DNA of 64,000 nt, taken from positions 1-64,000 of the forward strand of contig CAUYUJ010021069.1 in the NCBI GenBank assembly GCA_963575745.1, written 5' to 3'. The notes under the pieces were generated by a model. It saw nothing but the letters and a program-made list of their open reading frames with translations, ran no database searches and was not told where the DNA came from. This DNA is from Prorocentrum cordatum. Taxonomy: Eukaryota; Sar; Dinophyceae; Prorocentrales; Prorocentraceae. This document shows, piece after piece, positions 32,466 through 41,345 of this stretch. The number at the start of each line of letters is the position of its first letter. The first letter of the stretch is position 1. The translations under genes were made by a program, and so were the position numbers.

Positions 32466-32615
32466 CCGCGGGTGCCCCCTTGTTGCCTCCGCGAAGCGCT
32501 CCCTGCTTGCGCGCCGCCTGGCTCCAGACCTCGGGCCCTTCGCGCCCTTGCCCAGGAAGCCCTTGGGGATCGTCGTCCTTCGCCCTTGCCCTTGCCCATC
32601 ATCGTCCTTCACCCT
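32466..32615 (+). repeat. 150-bp GC-rich module following a TCC tract, copy 1
   Basis: Contains CTCCGCGAAGCGCTC, GCCTGGCTCCAGACCTCGGG and CCCTTGCCCAGGAAGCCCTT, then repeated CCTTGCCC. It is near-identical to 37346-37496, which also directly follows a TCC tract. Confidence 0.8.
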
Positions 32616-32879
32616 TGCCCTTGCCCTTGCCCATCGTCCTACGACCCCTCGATCGTCGTCCTCCGCCTCTGCCCAGGAAGCCTCGCGAGGGCAGGGGGGG
32701 GCGGGCGGGGGCCGTCGACGAGGCGCCTCGTCGAGGGTTCGGGGGGGTCCTTTTCGAGCAGTAATTACCAGGCAGCACCTGGCATGCTGCCACGCCTCAA
32801 TGGTGACGGGGGGGCACGGTGGTGGACAGAGGGGTGCGATCTCGCTAGCAGGTAGACGTGCAGCTCGATGGCAGAAAGA
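32616..32879. other. No gene seen
   Basis: CCTTGCCC repeats to about 32640, then ordinary sequence. Confidence 0.5.
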
Positions 32880-33070
32880 CTTAGCTGCCTCGATACGCCC
32901 GTTTTGATACGCAATACGTCCCGTGTTCAAGACGTCCGTGTTGCGAGTTAGCTCCACGTATTGGGCCAAGTTTTGGCGAATGTATCGCGTCGGACCTACG
33001 TTTTCAGCCTATGTGTTGAGCTCCGTATCAACACGCTACGTGTTGCGTGTTGCGTATCGGGGCAGCTAAG
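32880..33070. mobile_element. Family C element, complete, with target-site-like duplication
   Basis: The left end CTTAGCTGCCTCGATACGC and the reverse complement of the right end CTTAGCTGCCCCGATACGC agree at 18 of 19 positions. CAGAAAG lies immediately outside both ends (one base between on the left), a 7-8-bp direct repeat as expected of a target-site duplication. The 191-bp interior carries CGTGTTG words and no ORF. The size of the duplication would fit hAT-like transposition, which is inference. Confidence 0.75.
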
Positions 33071-33148
33071 CAGAAAGGTTGGTACAGCGTTGGTTTCTCG
33101 GCTATACTGGTGTACGTACAGCATCTGTATACGTAATATAGACGCCCG

Positions 33149-33275
33149 GCCCCCTCCCGGGGCGTCCTCCACCTCGCTCACATCTGGGTTACGTTTCCGG
33201 TACCGCGCTTCCTGGCCTCCTGGGGAGCTTCCCAAATGCCCCAAAACATCCCAAGGCGACCCCAAGAAGCCCCCA
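33149..33275 (+). repeat. 125-bp module preceding CCAAGA repeats, copy 1
   Basis: CCCCTCCCGGGG, TTTCCGGTACCGCGCTTCC, CCTGGGGAGCTTCCCA and CGACCCCAAGAAGC occur in the same order at 33946-34075. Confidence 0.7.
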
Positions 33276-33900
33276 GAACGTGAAAGAACGGCCCAAGACG
33301 TTCCCAGGCAACCCAGGATAGCTTTCGGGCGGTTCTCTAGGCTCCCAGGAGGCATCCAAGAGACCTCAAGAGAGCTCCGAGAGGCCTCCCGAGAGCGCCC
33401 GGAGAACCTAAACTTGTCAATTTTGATGTTATTTGTTTGATAGGTTTTTTGACCTTCTCACCACTTCATGCTTCCAACGCTCCAGGACGGCCGAAAAGGC
33501 CTCCAAGACCGCCCCAAGACCGCCCAAGAAGCCACCAAGACGGCCCCAAGACAGGCCAAGACGGCGCCAAGACTGCCGAAGAGGCGCCCAGGACAGCTCC
33601 AGACCACCCCAGAGCAGGCCCAAGATGAGCCCAAGAGCGGGAGCAGGAAGCCTCCAGAGACCTCCGAGAGGACTCGGGGATCCCCCAGAGGCCTTCAACA
33701 CACCCCAGACCCCTGAGAGGCTCCCAAACAAGCCCCGACGAGGCCCCCCGAACAGCCCAAGAGAGCTTCGAGAGCCGTCCCGAGGGAGCCCGAAGAGGGT
33801 AAAGTCGTTGATTTCCAGTGGTTTTTGTCGACGTGTTTCGCCTTTCACGTTTTCCCGCTCGCTTTCAACGCTCCAAGACTGAGAAATCTTTTTTTTTAAG
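33230..33900 (-). repeat. CCAAGA (reverse CTTGG) minisatellite with two AT-rich spacers
   Basis: GCCCAAGACGGCCCCAAGA-type units are broken at about 33407-33470 and 33800-33880 by AT-rich segments, each ending with a C(T)TTCCAACGCTCCA-like junction. That is the reverse complement of the junction at 30.51 kb. Confidence 0.8.
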
Positions 33901-33945
33901 AACATATTTCAGATCATCTTTTTTTCCAAGTTCAACAAATTCGCC

Positions 33946-34075
33946 CCCCCCTCCCGGGGGTCCCACACCTTCCCGGAACATCTGCGGAACGCTCCCGGCA
34001 CCGCATTTCCCGCCCTCCCGGGGAGCCCCCAGCACGCCAAAGGACAGCCCCAGGCGATCCCAAGAAGCGCCTCCG
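33946..34075 (+). repeat. 125-bp module, copy 2
   Basis: Same blocks as 33149-33275 but followed by only one or two CCAAGA units before non-repetitive GC-rich DNA. Confidence 0.7.
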
Positions 34076-34151
34076 CAGCCGTTTTGGCTCGAGCACCCGC
34101 GCGCGCGCGCAGGCGTCCGAGCGCCTGGGGGACCCGCGAGCATCAGCAGAA

Positions 34152-34883
34152 GTGCCCCCCGAGCAGGTGCAGGGCGCGCCTCGCCTCCGCGGGCGCCCCG
34201 GAAGAAGCCGGCGCGCCCCAAAGGGGCTGCTGCGGCCCGCGGCGGCCGCGCCCAGCGACGCAGACGCGGAGCTCGAGGCACCCTCTACGGACAGCGAGCC
34301 GAGCAGCCCGGCGCCCAAGCGCGCCGACTCCGCGCGGGCCGGGTGCAGCTCCGGGTCGCCGCCGCCGCGGGCCGCCTCCACGCGCAGCGGATCGAGCGGC
34401 ACGACGGGGCCCGCCTCCTCGGGCACCAGGACGTCGAGCTCGAACTCGAGGTCGCAGCGCCACTGGAAGATGATGTACCACCAGCAGCAGCGGAGCACCA
34501 GCAGCTCCAGCGCCGAGGACGTGACTTGGAGTCGAGGGTGGACGACTGGCGACCGCCAGCCTCAGCCAGATTCGGGCGACGACCAGCAGCCCGCGTCCCG
34601 CGGCCTCTGCCGCGGCCGGGCGGCGCGGCGGCGGGCGCTGCGCGAAGCGGCCGCGTGGCGCAGCGCGGCGGCCGGCAGCGCCGCTTCCAGCGGCGGCGCC
34701 TCCGCAGAGTCGGGGCGGGCGGCGGACCCCAGCGGGGGCGCCGAGCAGCGGGCCGCGCGCGGTCAGCCAGCGCGGCGGCGCGGGACCCACACCGACCCGC
34801 ATGCCGCGGCAGTCGCCGACCTTGATGCCGGCGCAGGCGGTGCTGCTGGACAGGGTCAGGACGTCCAGTGGTTCTCGCTGTAG
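34152..34883 (+). CDS. Unrecognised GC-rich open region
   Basis: A 243-codon plus frame, Ser/Ala/Arg/Pro-rich, with two other long frames overlapping on both strands. One alternative plus frame contains helical text (AAEHQQLQRRGRDLESRVDD). GC-rich DNA gives long open frames by chance, and no domain is seen. I report it only as a possible exon or pseudogene. Confidence 0.15.
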   Translation: MPPEQVQGAPRLRGRPGRSRRAPKGLLRPAAAAPSDADAELEAPSTDSEPSSPAPKRADSARAGCSSGSPPPRAASTRSGSSGTTGPASSGTRTSSSNSRSQRHWKMMYHQQQRSTSSSSAEDVTWSRGWTTGDRQPQPDSGDDQQPASRGLCRGRAARRRALREAAAWRSAAAGSAASSGGASAESGRAADPSGGAEQRAARGQPARRRGTHTDPHAAAVADLDAGAGGAAGQGQDVQWFSL

Positions 34884-35405
34884 CAGCCTCGCCCCTCGCG
34901 TGCTCGCCAGGAGGAGCCCCGACGTTTTCGGCGCGCCGATCCAAAGAGTGCAGATCGGACAGCTCTCGCACCGCCTATTGCAGCTGGTGGAGAGAGGTCA
35001 AGTGACACGGGAGGCGACGCTGAGGCACCCTGGCGTGGCTTCCGCTGGTCTCGTTCTGCAGCCTCCAGTTCAGAGGCAGAGGGGGAGGGTGACCGACCGA
35101 AGGAGTGTCGCCGCCACGGGCCGGCCGTGCCAGAGGCGTGCGGCCATGCGCCGCATCTATAGCCTCTGTGTTCTGCTGGATTTTGAATGCCCCAACTCAT
35201 GGGGAGTTGCTTTAGCATCGGGTTTCCTCATATGGAGTTTCCCCTTTGAATTTTGAATGCCCGTCACTTCGCCAGGCTGTTCCTCAATGCTGTCAGGGTG
35301 CTAGGCCAGACAGCGCCTGGCTTTGCCACGCCGTTCTGCAGGATGTTGTTTGCAACCCATCAAGCAAACGTGCGGTATGCGGGTCTGAACTCGGCGGCGA
35401 GCGAG
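34884..35405. other. No gene seen
   Basis: Ordinary composition. TTTTGAATGCCC occurs at 35180 and 35250, a short direct repeat. Confidence 0.5.
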
Positions 35406-35406
35406 G

Positions 35407-35545
35407 GGGGGCAGTGGGAAGGGGATGGTCTTCTCAAACGGCTCGGAAGCCCCCCAGGCTTCTTAGAAGTAACCCCACAGAGGACTTCTCGGAGAACCCG
35501 AGGGCATCTGAGAAGTCCCACCGCCTTCTGAGAAAGCCTTTCTGG
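35407..35545. mobile_element. Family F short element, copy 1
   Basis: GGGGGGCAGTGGGAAGGGG, GGCTCGGAAGCC and CCACCGCCTTCTGAGAA correspond in order and spacing to 62738-62900. The internal TTCTTAGAAG words resemble the fold-back family E. Confidence 0.55.
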
Positions 35546-35622
35546 AGGGAAAAACATACAGACACAATTCATCGTCGATGTCTCAGAAAATATGGGAAAC
35601 TATGGGAAGTGGGGGGGGAAGA
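35542..35622 (+). mobile_element. Family B element, left half only
   Basis: AAAACATACAGACACAATTC and ATCGTCGATG, then AAAATATGGG and GGGAAGTGGGGGGG, then GGA repeats replace the right half. Truncated copy. Confidence 0.7.
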
Positions 35623-35789
35623 AAGGAGGAGGAGGAGGAGGATGCTACAACCGACCGACCGTCAAGCCGCCCAGGAGTGCCCAGGTCGTACGGGGGCCGC
35701 GCGTGAGCGCGCACAACGAGCCATCATCGTCCTGTGCTCGTGCTGCGCAGGCACCTGTCGACTCGGGATCCCGCAAAGGGGTGTGTGCC

Positions 35790-35822
<33 letters not shown>

Positions 35823-35852
35823 TGTGTGTCTGTGTGTGTGTGTGAGAGAGAG
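35790..35852. repeat. GT then GA dinucleotide tract
   Basis: (GT)n with TCTGTG interruptions, ending in GAGAGAGAG. The alternating purine-pyrimidine run could form Z-DNA. Confidence 0.92.
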
Positions 35853-36341
35853 GGTTCGATCGGTTTTTGCACAGAACCGCCGCCGGCAGCTCCCGATAGT
35901 TGCCGATAGGCATGCGGGGGGCACCAGCGGATCGAACTGTCTGGTGCACCAGCGGATCGAACTCATGCCCCCCCTCAGCGTCCCCCCCTCCCCCCCCGTT
36001 GGTGGATCCCGATGTTGATGTGCGCTGGCCCAGCTCTGCCCGCGCTGCCCCCCGTTCCTGGGAGGCCGCCTGCCCCGCCCCGTCCTCATGCTGCGCGCCA
36101 CGTCGGCGCGACTCGGCTGGCAGGGGCTGGAGGCGAGGCGCAGGAGGCGGGGTCGGGCATAACCAGGGCCCCAGGTAAGAGGACCCGGTTAGCAGTAGGG
36201 CCCTGGCGCCCCTGAATTGCCCAGAATCACTCGGCCAGGTCTGCCGTAGCCGGTGTTTTTTCGGGTGATGGTGTTGCCGGTTCGTGGAACGGGGCTCGGG
36301 CCGGACGAAAGGGGGGGGAGTGGCAAAGGGGGGGTCACGAA
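35853..36341. other. No gene seen
   Basis: CACCAGCGGATCGAACT is repeated at 35920 and 35947 next to complementary GGGGGGCA / TGCCCCCC, a small hairpin. Confidence 0.5.
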
Positions 36342-36440
36342 ATCTGCTGCATGCAGCCGGTTTCGGCGCCGGGAAAATCAGCTACGTGAGCTGATTCTCA
36401 CCCCCCCCCCCTTTGCTATCCCCCCCTTTCGCCCAGCCCG
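36342..36440 (+). repeat. Family R dispersed repeat, copy 1
   Basis: CTGCTGCATGCAGCCGGTTT, GGCGCCGGGAAAATCAGCTA, CGTGAGCTGATTCTCA, then poly(C) and CTTTGCTATCCCCCC. The same order occurs at 63408-63553. AATCAGCT..AGCTGATT is a perfect 8-bp stem with a 5-nt loop. Confidence 0.75.
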
Positions 36441-36565
36441 AGGGGCGGGGCGTCCCCCAGCACACATCACTGAACCAGGTCCCACGAGACCCAGCTCTGC
36501 CAACGCCCGACAGGAGGCGGGGTCGGAGTGCACGGTCAGTGTTCAGCGCGCCCAGAAGGTTCAGG

Positions 36566-36729
36566 AGGGGACAAAAACACACAGACACACTTAATCGTCG
36601 ATGCCCCAGAAAATATGGATGGGAAAATATCGGAAGTGGGGGGGAAAACAAAAAGCCAGAAACTATTGAAAAAATATTGGGTATCCTTTTTATTTGTGTG
36701 TAGTTATTTGTGTGTCCCATGGCCCCTTC
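36566..36729 (+). mobile_element. Family B element, complete
   Basis: The left end GGACAAAAACACACAGACAC is followed by TTAATCGTCGATGCCCCAG, AAAATATGG, GGAAGTGGGGGGGAAAAC and GTATCCTTTTTATTTG, with the right end TTTGTGTGTCCCATGGCCCC. CA-rich left and GT-rich right ends form imperfect inverted repeats. It is 164 bp and non-coding. Confidence 0.75.
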
Positions 36730-37097
36730 AAAGATGCGGTCCACAGCATCGGGCGCCGCTGCCATGGCTCATCGGCGAGCCGCGGCCAGGACCAGCAACA
36801 GCATTGCCAGCGGTACCGTCGTTCGTCTGTCATTGGAGGGCGGCATCCTGGGAGCATTATAGGTCGTAGCGTTGTGTCCTTGACGTGCTGCGCAGGCAGG
36901 TCCTGATGTGCGCTGACCTGGTCCTGTCTGCCGACGCTTGGAGGTTGGATCTCTTCACGGCCGCCGTCCAAGAAGAGGCAGTGCGACGCTGCGCTGCGGT
37001 GCTCCCCGTGAGGCACCGCGGCGGCAGGTACAGATGGATCAGATCCTTCACACCGTGGAAGGTCGGCATGCCATCTTAAGCAACGTGGAGCGCGGAG
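36730..37097. other. No firm gene; one coding-like frame
   Basis: A plus frame at 36885-37079 (64 codons) reads VLMCADLVLSADAWRLDLFT and continues without low complexity, but no family is recognised. Confidence 0.25.
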
Positions 37098-37235
37098 GCG
37101 GGGTCCCGCGCGGAGGAGGAGGATGAGGAGGAAAAGGAGGAGGATGAGGAGGAGGAAAAGGAGGAGGAGAATGAAGAGGAGAGGAATGAAAAGGAGCGGA
37201 ATAAGGAGGAGGAGGAGGAGAAGGATGGACGGGAT
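37098..37235. repeat. GGA/GGAA tract
   Basis: Imperfect (GGA)n with GAAAAG and GAATAA steps. Confidence 0.88.
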
Positions 37236-37303
37236 GAGGGACGAGGGGGGAAACAACGGGAGGCTCAGGTGGGTGGCAATGGGGGGGGGACCTCGGCGCA
37301 GAT

Positions 37304-37345
37304 CCTCCTCCTCCTCCTCCTCCTCCTCCTCCTCCTCCTCCTCCT
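37304..37345. repeat. TCC tract
   Basis: About 13 perfect units, immediately before the 150-bp module. Confidence 0.92.
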
Positions 37346-37496
37346 CTCCCCGCGGATGCCCCCCGGTTGTCTCCGCGAAGCGCTCTCTGCGTGCGCGCCG
37401 CCTGGCTCCAGACCTCGGGCCTTTCGCGCCCTTGCCCAGGAAGCCCTTCGGGATCGTCGTCCTTCGCCCTTGCCCTTGCCCATCATCGTCCTTCTG
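37346..37496 (+). repeat. 150-bp GC-rich module, copy 2
   Basis: Same blocks as 32466-32615 at about 90% identity by eye. Here a family A element follows after 9 bp. Confidence 0.8.
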
Positions 37497-37505
37497 GAGG
37501 CTCGC

Positions 37506-37684
37506 CTGAAGTCGGGCACGTCTCTCCACAGGAGGAATGTCCCAACGCAGTCCAAAAGCAGTCGTGGGACGACGTTTTTGATCATCTTGTGTTGAGGACT
37601 GTCTGGCATTATTTGCGGACTGTCTTTCATGTTCGTTCTTTTTTCGCTCCAAACTCCCCTGTAGGAGGACACGCCCGACCTAAG
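37506..37684. mobile_element. Family A inverted-repeat element, complete copy
   Basis: The left end CTGAAGTCGGGCACGTCTCT faces the right end, whose reverse complement is CTTAGGTCGGGCGTGTCCTC. CTCCACAGG/CTCCTACAGG lies just inside. The interior TTTTTGATCAT is also found in the 63.2-kb copy. 179 bp, non-coding. Confidence 0.75.
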
Positions 37685-37879
37685 GCTCGTCGGCGACGGC
37701 GGGCGAGGGACGGCAACGCCGACCCCCGGGGAGGAGGGCGCCGCCGTCGAGTCCGCCGGCACCTTCCCTGCACAGGCGCCCCGCCCCTGCGCCGGCCGCC
37801 ACGCGCGCGGCGCGAGAGAGCGCCGCGCGCGCGCGTGCGAGGCCACTGGCGTTGACGAACCCAGACATGATCGGGCCGA

Positions 37880-38030
37880 AAAAAAAACAATTGGACGGAG
37901 ATTGATAGTTCGCCGCTTTCGGCCTCTAGAGGCCCTCGCCGGGCCTCGGTGCCGGCAGACAACGACTCAGGATGGCAAACCAGCCCCGAGGAAGGGGTCG
38001 GGATTTCCGGGGACGTCGCCCTCAGAACAT
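37880..38030 (+). mobile_element. Family D element, diverged copy
   Basis: TTCGGCCTCTAGAGGCCCT, CGGGCCTCGG, ACGACTCAGGATGGCAAA and GGAAGGGGTCGGGATTTC follow the order of the 39.2-kb copy, but the TCATGAAAAA ends are lost. Confidence 0.5.
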
Positions 38031-38195
38031 CAGGACGGCGCATTTCTCGGCAAAAGCAACCTGGACCTGCTGTCAGGCAGGCCCATCATGTCACGCAGTG
38101 CTGACAGGCGTGCGTGGGAGCAGGGGAGGGGAAGGGCGGAGGGGTAGCTTTCCAAGGCCACCGCTGTATCCTTGTCTGGCCGGCCCAGGGCGAGA

Positions 38196-38260
38196 GCGCA
38201 TCGCTCCAGACCGGTCCAGAACGCTCTCAGAGCGTTCGCTCCGGGACGCGCTGGAACGGC
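38196..38260. repeat. AGAGCG palindrome group
   Basis: GAACGCTCTCAGAGCGTTC (38222-38240) is palindromic around its central CA, and CCAGACCGGTCC lies beside it. Related to the 53-nt palindrome at 38623 and to 45393-45432. Confidence 0.6.
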
Positions 38261-38338
38261 AGCAGCGCCCGATGCACGGTCCAGGACCGGCGGTTCTCTC
38301 CGAGATTCCCGAAGTATCCCCATTCAGGGGCAGCAATA

Positions 38339-38521
38339 GGGGGGGAATAGGCATATGGGGGGAAGCATCGATCCCCAAGCGCCCATTGATCGTCGATAGG
38401 GACCCGACAGCCCCACCCCGCCGAGGAAGGTGCGGATTCACGCTCGGGAGCCTATCGCCGATCTATCGGCGACGTATCGCCGATTCCAGGTTGATGCATC
38501 CCCCCCTATGCCTATCCCCCC
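38339..38521. mobile_element. Element with ~30-bp G/C-rich inverted ends
   Basis: Left GGGGGGAATAGGCATATGGG, then GGGAAGCATCGA. The right end in reverse complement reads GGGGGGATAGGCATAGGGGG, then GGATGCATCA. The centre holds nested GCCGATCTATCGGC and CGTATCGCCGAT words. 183 bp, no ORF. Confidence 0.65.
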
Positions 38522-38622
38522 GTGTCGTTGTAAAACGACGCGAAGATCGGGACAACATCGAATCGGGATAATTCGAAATCTCTGAGAATCGGCGGTTTGG
38601 AGGATGTATTGGGCGCCGCGGC

Positions 38623-38675
38623 CGCTCCAGAGCGTTCCGGAACGCTCTGAGAGCGCTCCGGAACGCTCTGGAGCG
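38623..38675. repeat. 53-nt near-perfect palindrome
   Basis: CGCTCCAGAGCGTTCCGGA at the left is exactly complementary to TCCGGAACGCTCTGGAGCG at the right. The centre GCTCTGAGAGC is itself nearly symmetric. Only a few central positions mismatch. Confidence 0.85.
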
Positions 38676-38852
38676 ATTTATCCCGATCCTAGCCCTGTTT
38701 TATCATCCGAATTTGTCCTCGTCCTTTCTTCGTCTTGCCCTGCCCGTTGGCCCCATCCCAGCCCCTGGCCATTGGGCCACGGGCCCCGCTCTCTTCGGCT
38801 GCGGCGAGGGCGGCGAGTGCCCTTTGCGCATCCTCACCGCGCACCCATATCA

Positions 38853-39010
38853 GGAGGGGAGGAAACACACAGACACAATTAATCGTCGACTCCCAGGAAA
38901 ATATGGGAAAATATGGGAAGTGGGGGGGAAGACAGAAACCCAAAACATATGGGAACATAGGGGGAATCTTTTTCTTTGTGTGTAGTTGTTTGTGTGTTCG
39001 TGGGCCCCTT
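38853..39010 (+). mobile_element. Family B element, complete
   Basis: AAACACACAGACACAATTAA, TCGTCGACTCCCAGG, AAAATATGGG, GGAAGTGGGGGGGAAGAC and TTTGTGTGTAGTTGTTTGTG, ending GGGCCCCTT. 158 bp. Confidence 0.75.
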
Positions 39011-39172
39011 CACCATCGTGGCCCGTTCGCGCTGTGGATCACCCCCAGGGGCGTGAGGCTGGTCGCGATCTGCGCGTCGCGGCCTCTCGTGCAGAGCTCG
39101 TTCCGATTTTGTCCGATCCGACTCGATTTCGAGGGCCTCCGATCCCGATTCGATTCGCTTTGGGGTTCCGAT

Positions 39173-39355
39173 CCCAGACCTCCTCGAGTCATGAAAAAAT
39201 CACGACGGGAGGTTTTTCGTTATTTTTGGCCTCCGAGGGCCCTTACCGGTCCTCGGGACCGTCAAAAAAGGACTCGGGATGAAAAAACAGTCCCGGGGAA
39301 TGGGTCTGGACTTCTGGGGGTCGCGTCATGAAAAATTCATGACGTCGGGGGTCTG
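39173..39355 (+). mobile_element. Family D element, forward copy
   Basis: Runs from CCTCGAGTCATGAAAAAATC to GTCATGAAAAATTCATGACG. Matches 31845-32011 in the opposite orientation along its length. Confidence 0.75.
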
Positions 39356-39580
39356 GGATCTGGGCTTCGATTTCTAATTGGAGGCGTACTCGCCTGCCGA
39401 TTTCTGTCGATTCGGCTTTCCCCTATTCCTGGCGTCCCAGATCCCAGTCCGCTGCTAGCGTCCTCCTACTCGGGAAAAACCATCGATGTGCTCTTGCTCT
39501 GTGTTGTTGTTCTCTGGGAGGTCCTGAACCCCATTTGCTTTCTCCGCCTTCCTGCTTTATTTTTTTGTACCTACTTCTTC
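39356..39580. other. No gene seen
   Basis: Short non-repetitive spacer. Confidence 0.45.
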
Positions 39581-39880
39581 CGATCAAAGACGCCTACGGC
39601 GAATCACCGCCGCCTTAGAGGCCATCTTGGCCGTCTTGGAAGCATCTTGGAGGCCATCTTGGGCCATCTTGGAGCCGTCTGGGGCAGGAAAACCCTCGGC
39701 AACCACCTCCGGAAGAGCCTCCCAGGACCCCGGCCGGACGCGCCGGAGGCCCAGGGGGAGTTCTCTGGGAACAAAAAAAGCCAAAACCAAAGCCGAGAGG
39801 GTCCAGCACGCCAGGCACCCCTTCGATGAGTCGACAGGTGGCGGCGGATCGAAGACGCCTACGGCGAATCACCGCCGCCC
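39581..39880. repeat. 33-bp direct repeats around a CTTGG segment
   Basis: GACGCCTACGGCGAATCACC plus GCCGCC occurs at about 39588 and 39855, preceded by GATCAAA or GATCGAA. A CTTGG minisatellite piece and a block ending GTCCAGCACGCCAGGCACCC lie between. That last block recurs at about 40823. Confidence 0.7.
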
Positions 39881-40049
39881 CCTGCCTTTTTGGAAACGCC
39901 GATGTGGCCGAAAGTTGGACTAGAGCTTGGCCAAGCTATCGGACCATGAGTTCCCCGAGTCGGTTTGGAAAGCTTTCGGGGAACACATGGGAGAGAATGA
40001 TTATGAACAGGAAGAGGAAGAGGAAGAAATAGAGTAGGAGGATGAGGGT

Positions 40050-40700
40050 TGTTAGGAGTCTCTTGGGGCACCCTTGGGGTCTGTTGGGGGCTTCTTGGGG
40101 GCCTCTTCGAGGCCTCTTGGAGGCATCTTGGGGGCCTCCTTGGGCCTCTTGGGGGCCTTTGGGGGCTTCCTGGGGGTCTCTTTGGCCGTCTTAGGGCGTT
40201 CCTGGTCCGTCTGACGCCGTCTGGAGCCGTCTTGGGGGCCTCTCTGGGCCGTCTTGGGGCCCTCTTGGGGCGCTTCAGGGCCGTCTTGGAGGCCATGTTG
40301 GGCGTCTTGGAGGCCTCTTGGGCCGTCTTGGGGCGCTCTTGGGGCCGTCTTGGGGGGCCCTTGGGCCGTCATAGGGCCTTCTTGGAGGCCTCTTGGGCGA
40401 TCTTGGGGGCCTCTTGGGCCGTCGGAAGGCCGAAAAGAAGAAAACGCAAAAAACCTTCAAAAACCTAAGGAAAACCAATGATTTTGGCCTCTTCGGGCTC
40501 TCCTGGAGAACGTCTTGGAGGCCTCTTGGGCCATCTTGGAGGCATCTTGGGGCCATCTTGGCCGTCTTGGAGGGCATCTTGGGCCGTCTTGGAGGCATCT
40601 TGGAGCCATCTTACCCGTCTTGGAGGCCATCTTGGCCGTCTGGGAGGCATCTTGGAGGCCATCTTGGGCCATCTTGGCCGTCTTGGAGGCCATCTTGGGC
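40050..40700 (+). repeat. CTTGG minisatellite array with AT-rich interruption
   Basis: Same ~15-bp unit as at 30.2 kb. The AT-rich interruption at about 40420-40490 follows CCGTCGGAAGGCC. The second part has a shorter unit, CATCTTGGCCGTCTTGGAGG. Confidence 0.85.
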
Positions 40701-40959
40701 CAAGTTGGGGCAACAAAGGCATTGACAGACGGATTTTGGGAAAATTACGGGTGGCCGGCGGGACGGGCCGAAGCCCACTGGGGAGTTCTTTTAGAAAAAG
40801 AACCAAAACCAAAACCTGAAACGTCCAGCACGCCGTGCACCCCTGCAAGCAGGGGGCGGCGGACTACTGGCCGTCGGCCCATCCCGCCACCGTGCCTGGG
40901 CGGTGGGTCGGAGTTGTCGGGCGTGCTTCTTTGGGGTCTCCTCGGAGCGCTCTCGGCGG

Positions 40960-41345
40960 GGGGCCTCCTCGGGGCCGTTTCGGGGGGGGGGGCGGGCCCC
41001 CTTGTGGGAGCCGCTTCGGGGGCCTCCTGGAGCGCCTCTTGGGGGCCTCCTGGGGGCCTCTCGGGGGCCTCTCGGGGGCCTCGTGGGGTGCCCGTTTGGG
41101 GGCCTTTTTGGGGGGCTCGTGGGGGCCTCTCGGGGCCTCGTCGGGCCCTCTCGTGGCACAGAGTTGGAGTGTTCGGTTCATGGTCCCCCTCTTGGGCCCC
41201 TCTTGGGACCGTCTTGGGGCGCTTTGGGGCCGTCTTGGGCGCCTCTTGGGCCGTCTTGGGGCCGTCTTGGCTTGGGGCGATGTGTGGTGCCTCTTGGGCT
41301 GTTATGGAGCGTCGGGAAGCCCAAAAAGTAAGAATGCCAGAAACC
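40960..41345 (+). repeat. GGGGCCTC / CTTGG minisatellite, third block
   Basis: GGGGGCCTCTCGGGGGCCTC units pass into CTTGG units and end at GGAGCGTCGGGAAGCC followed by AT-rich sequence. Confidence 0.8.

Noticed and set aside
38528-38545. Vector-like GTAAAACGACG word
   Set aside because: Only 11 bases match a common sequencing-primer site. Flanks are native repeat sequence, so chance is the better explanation.
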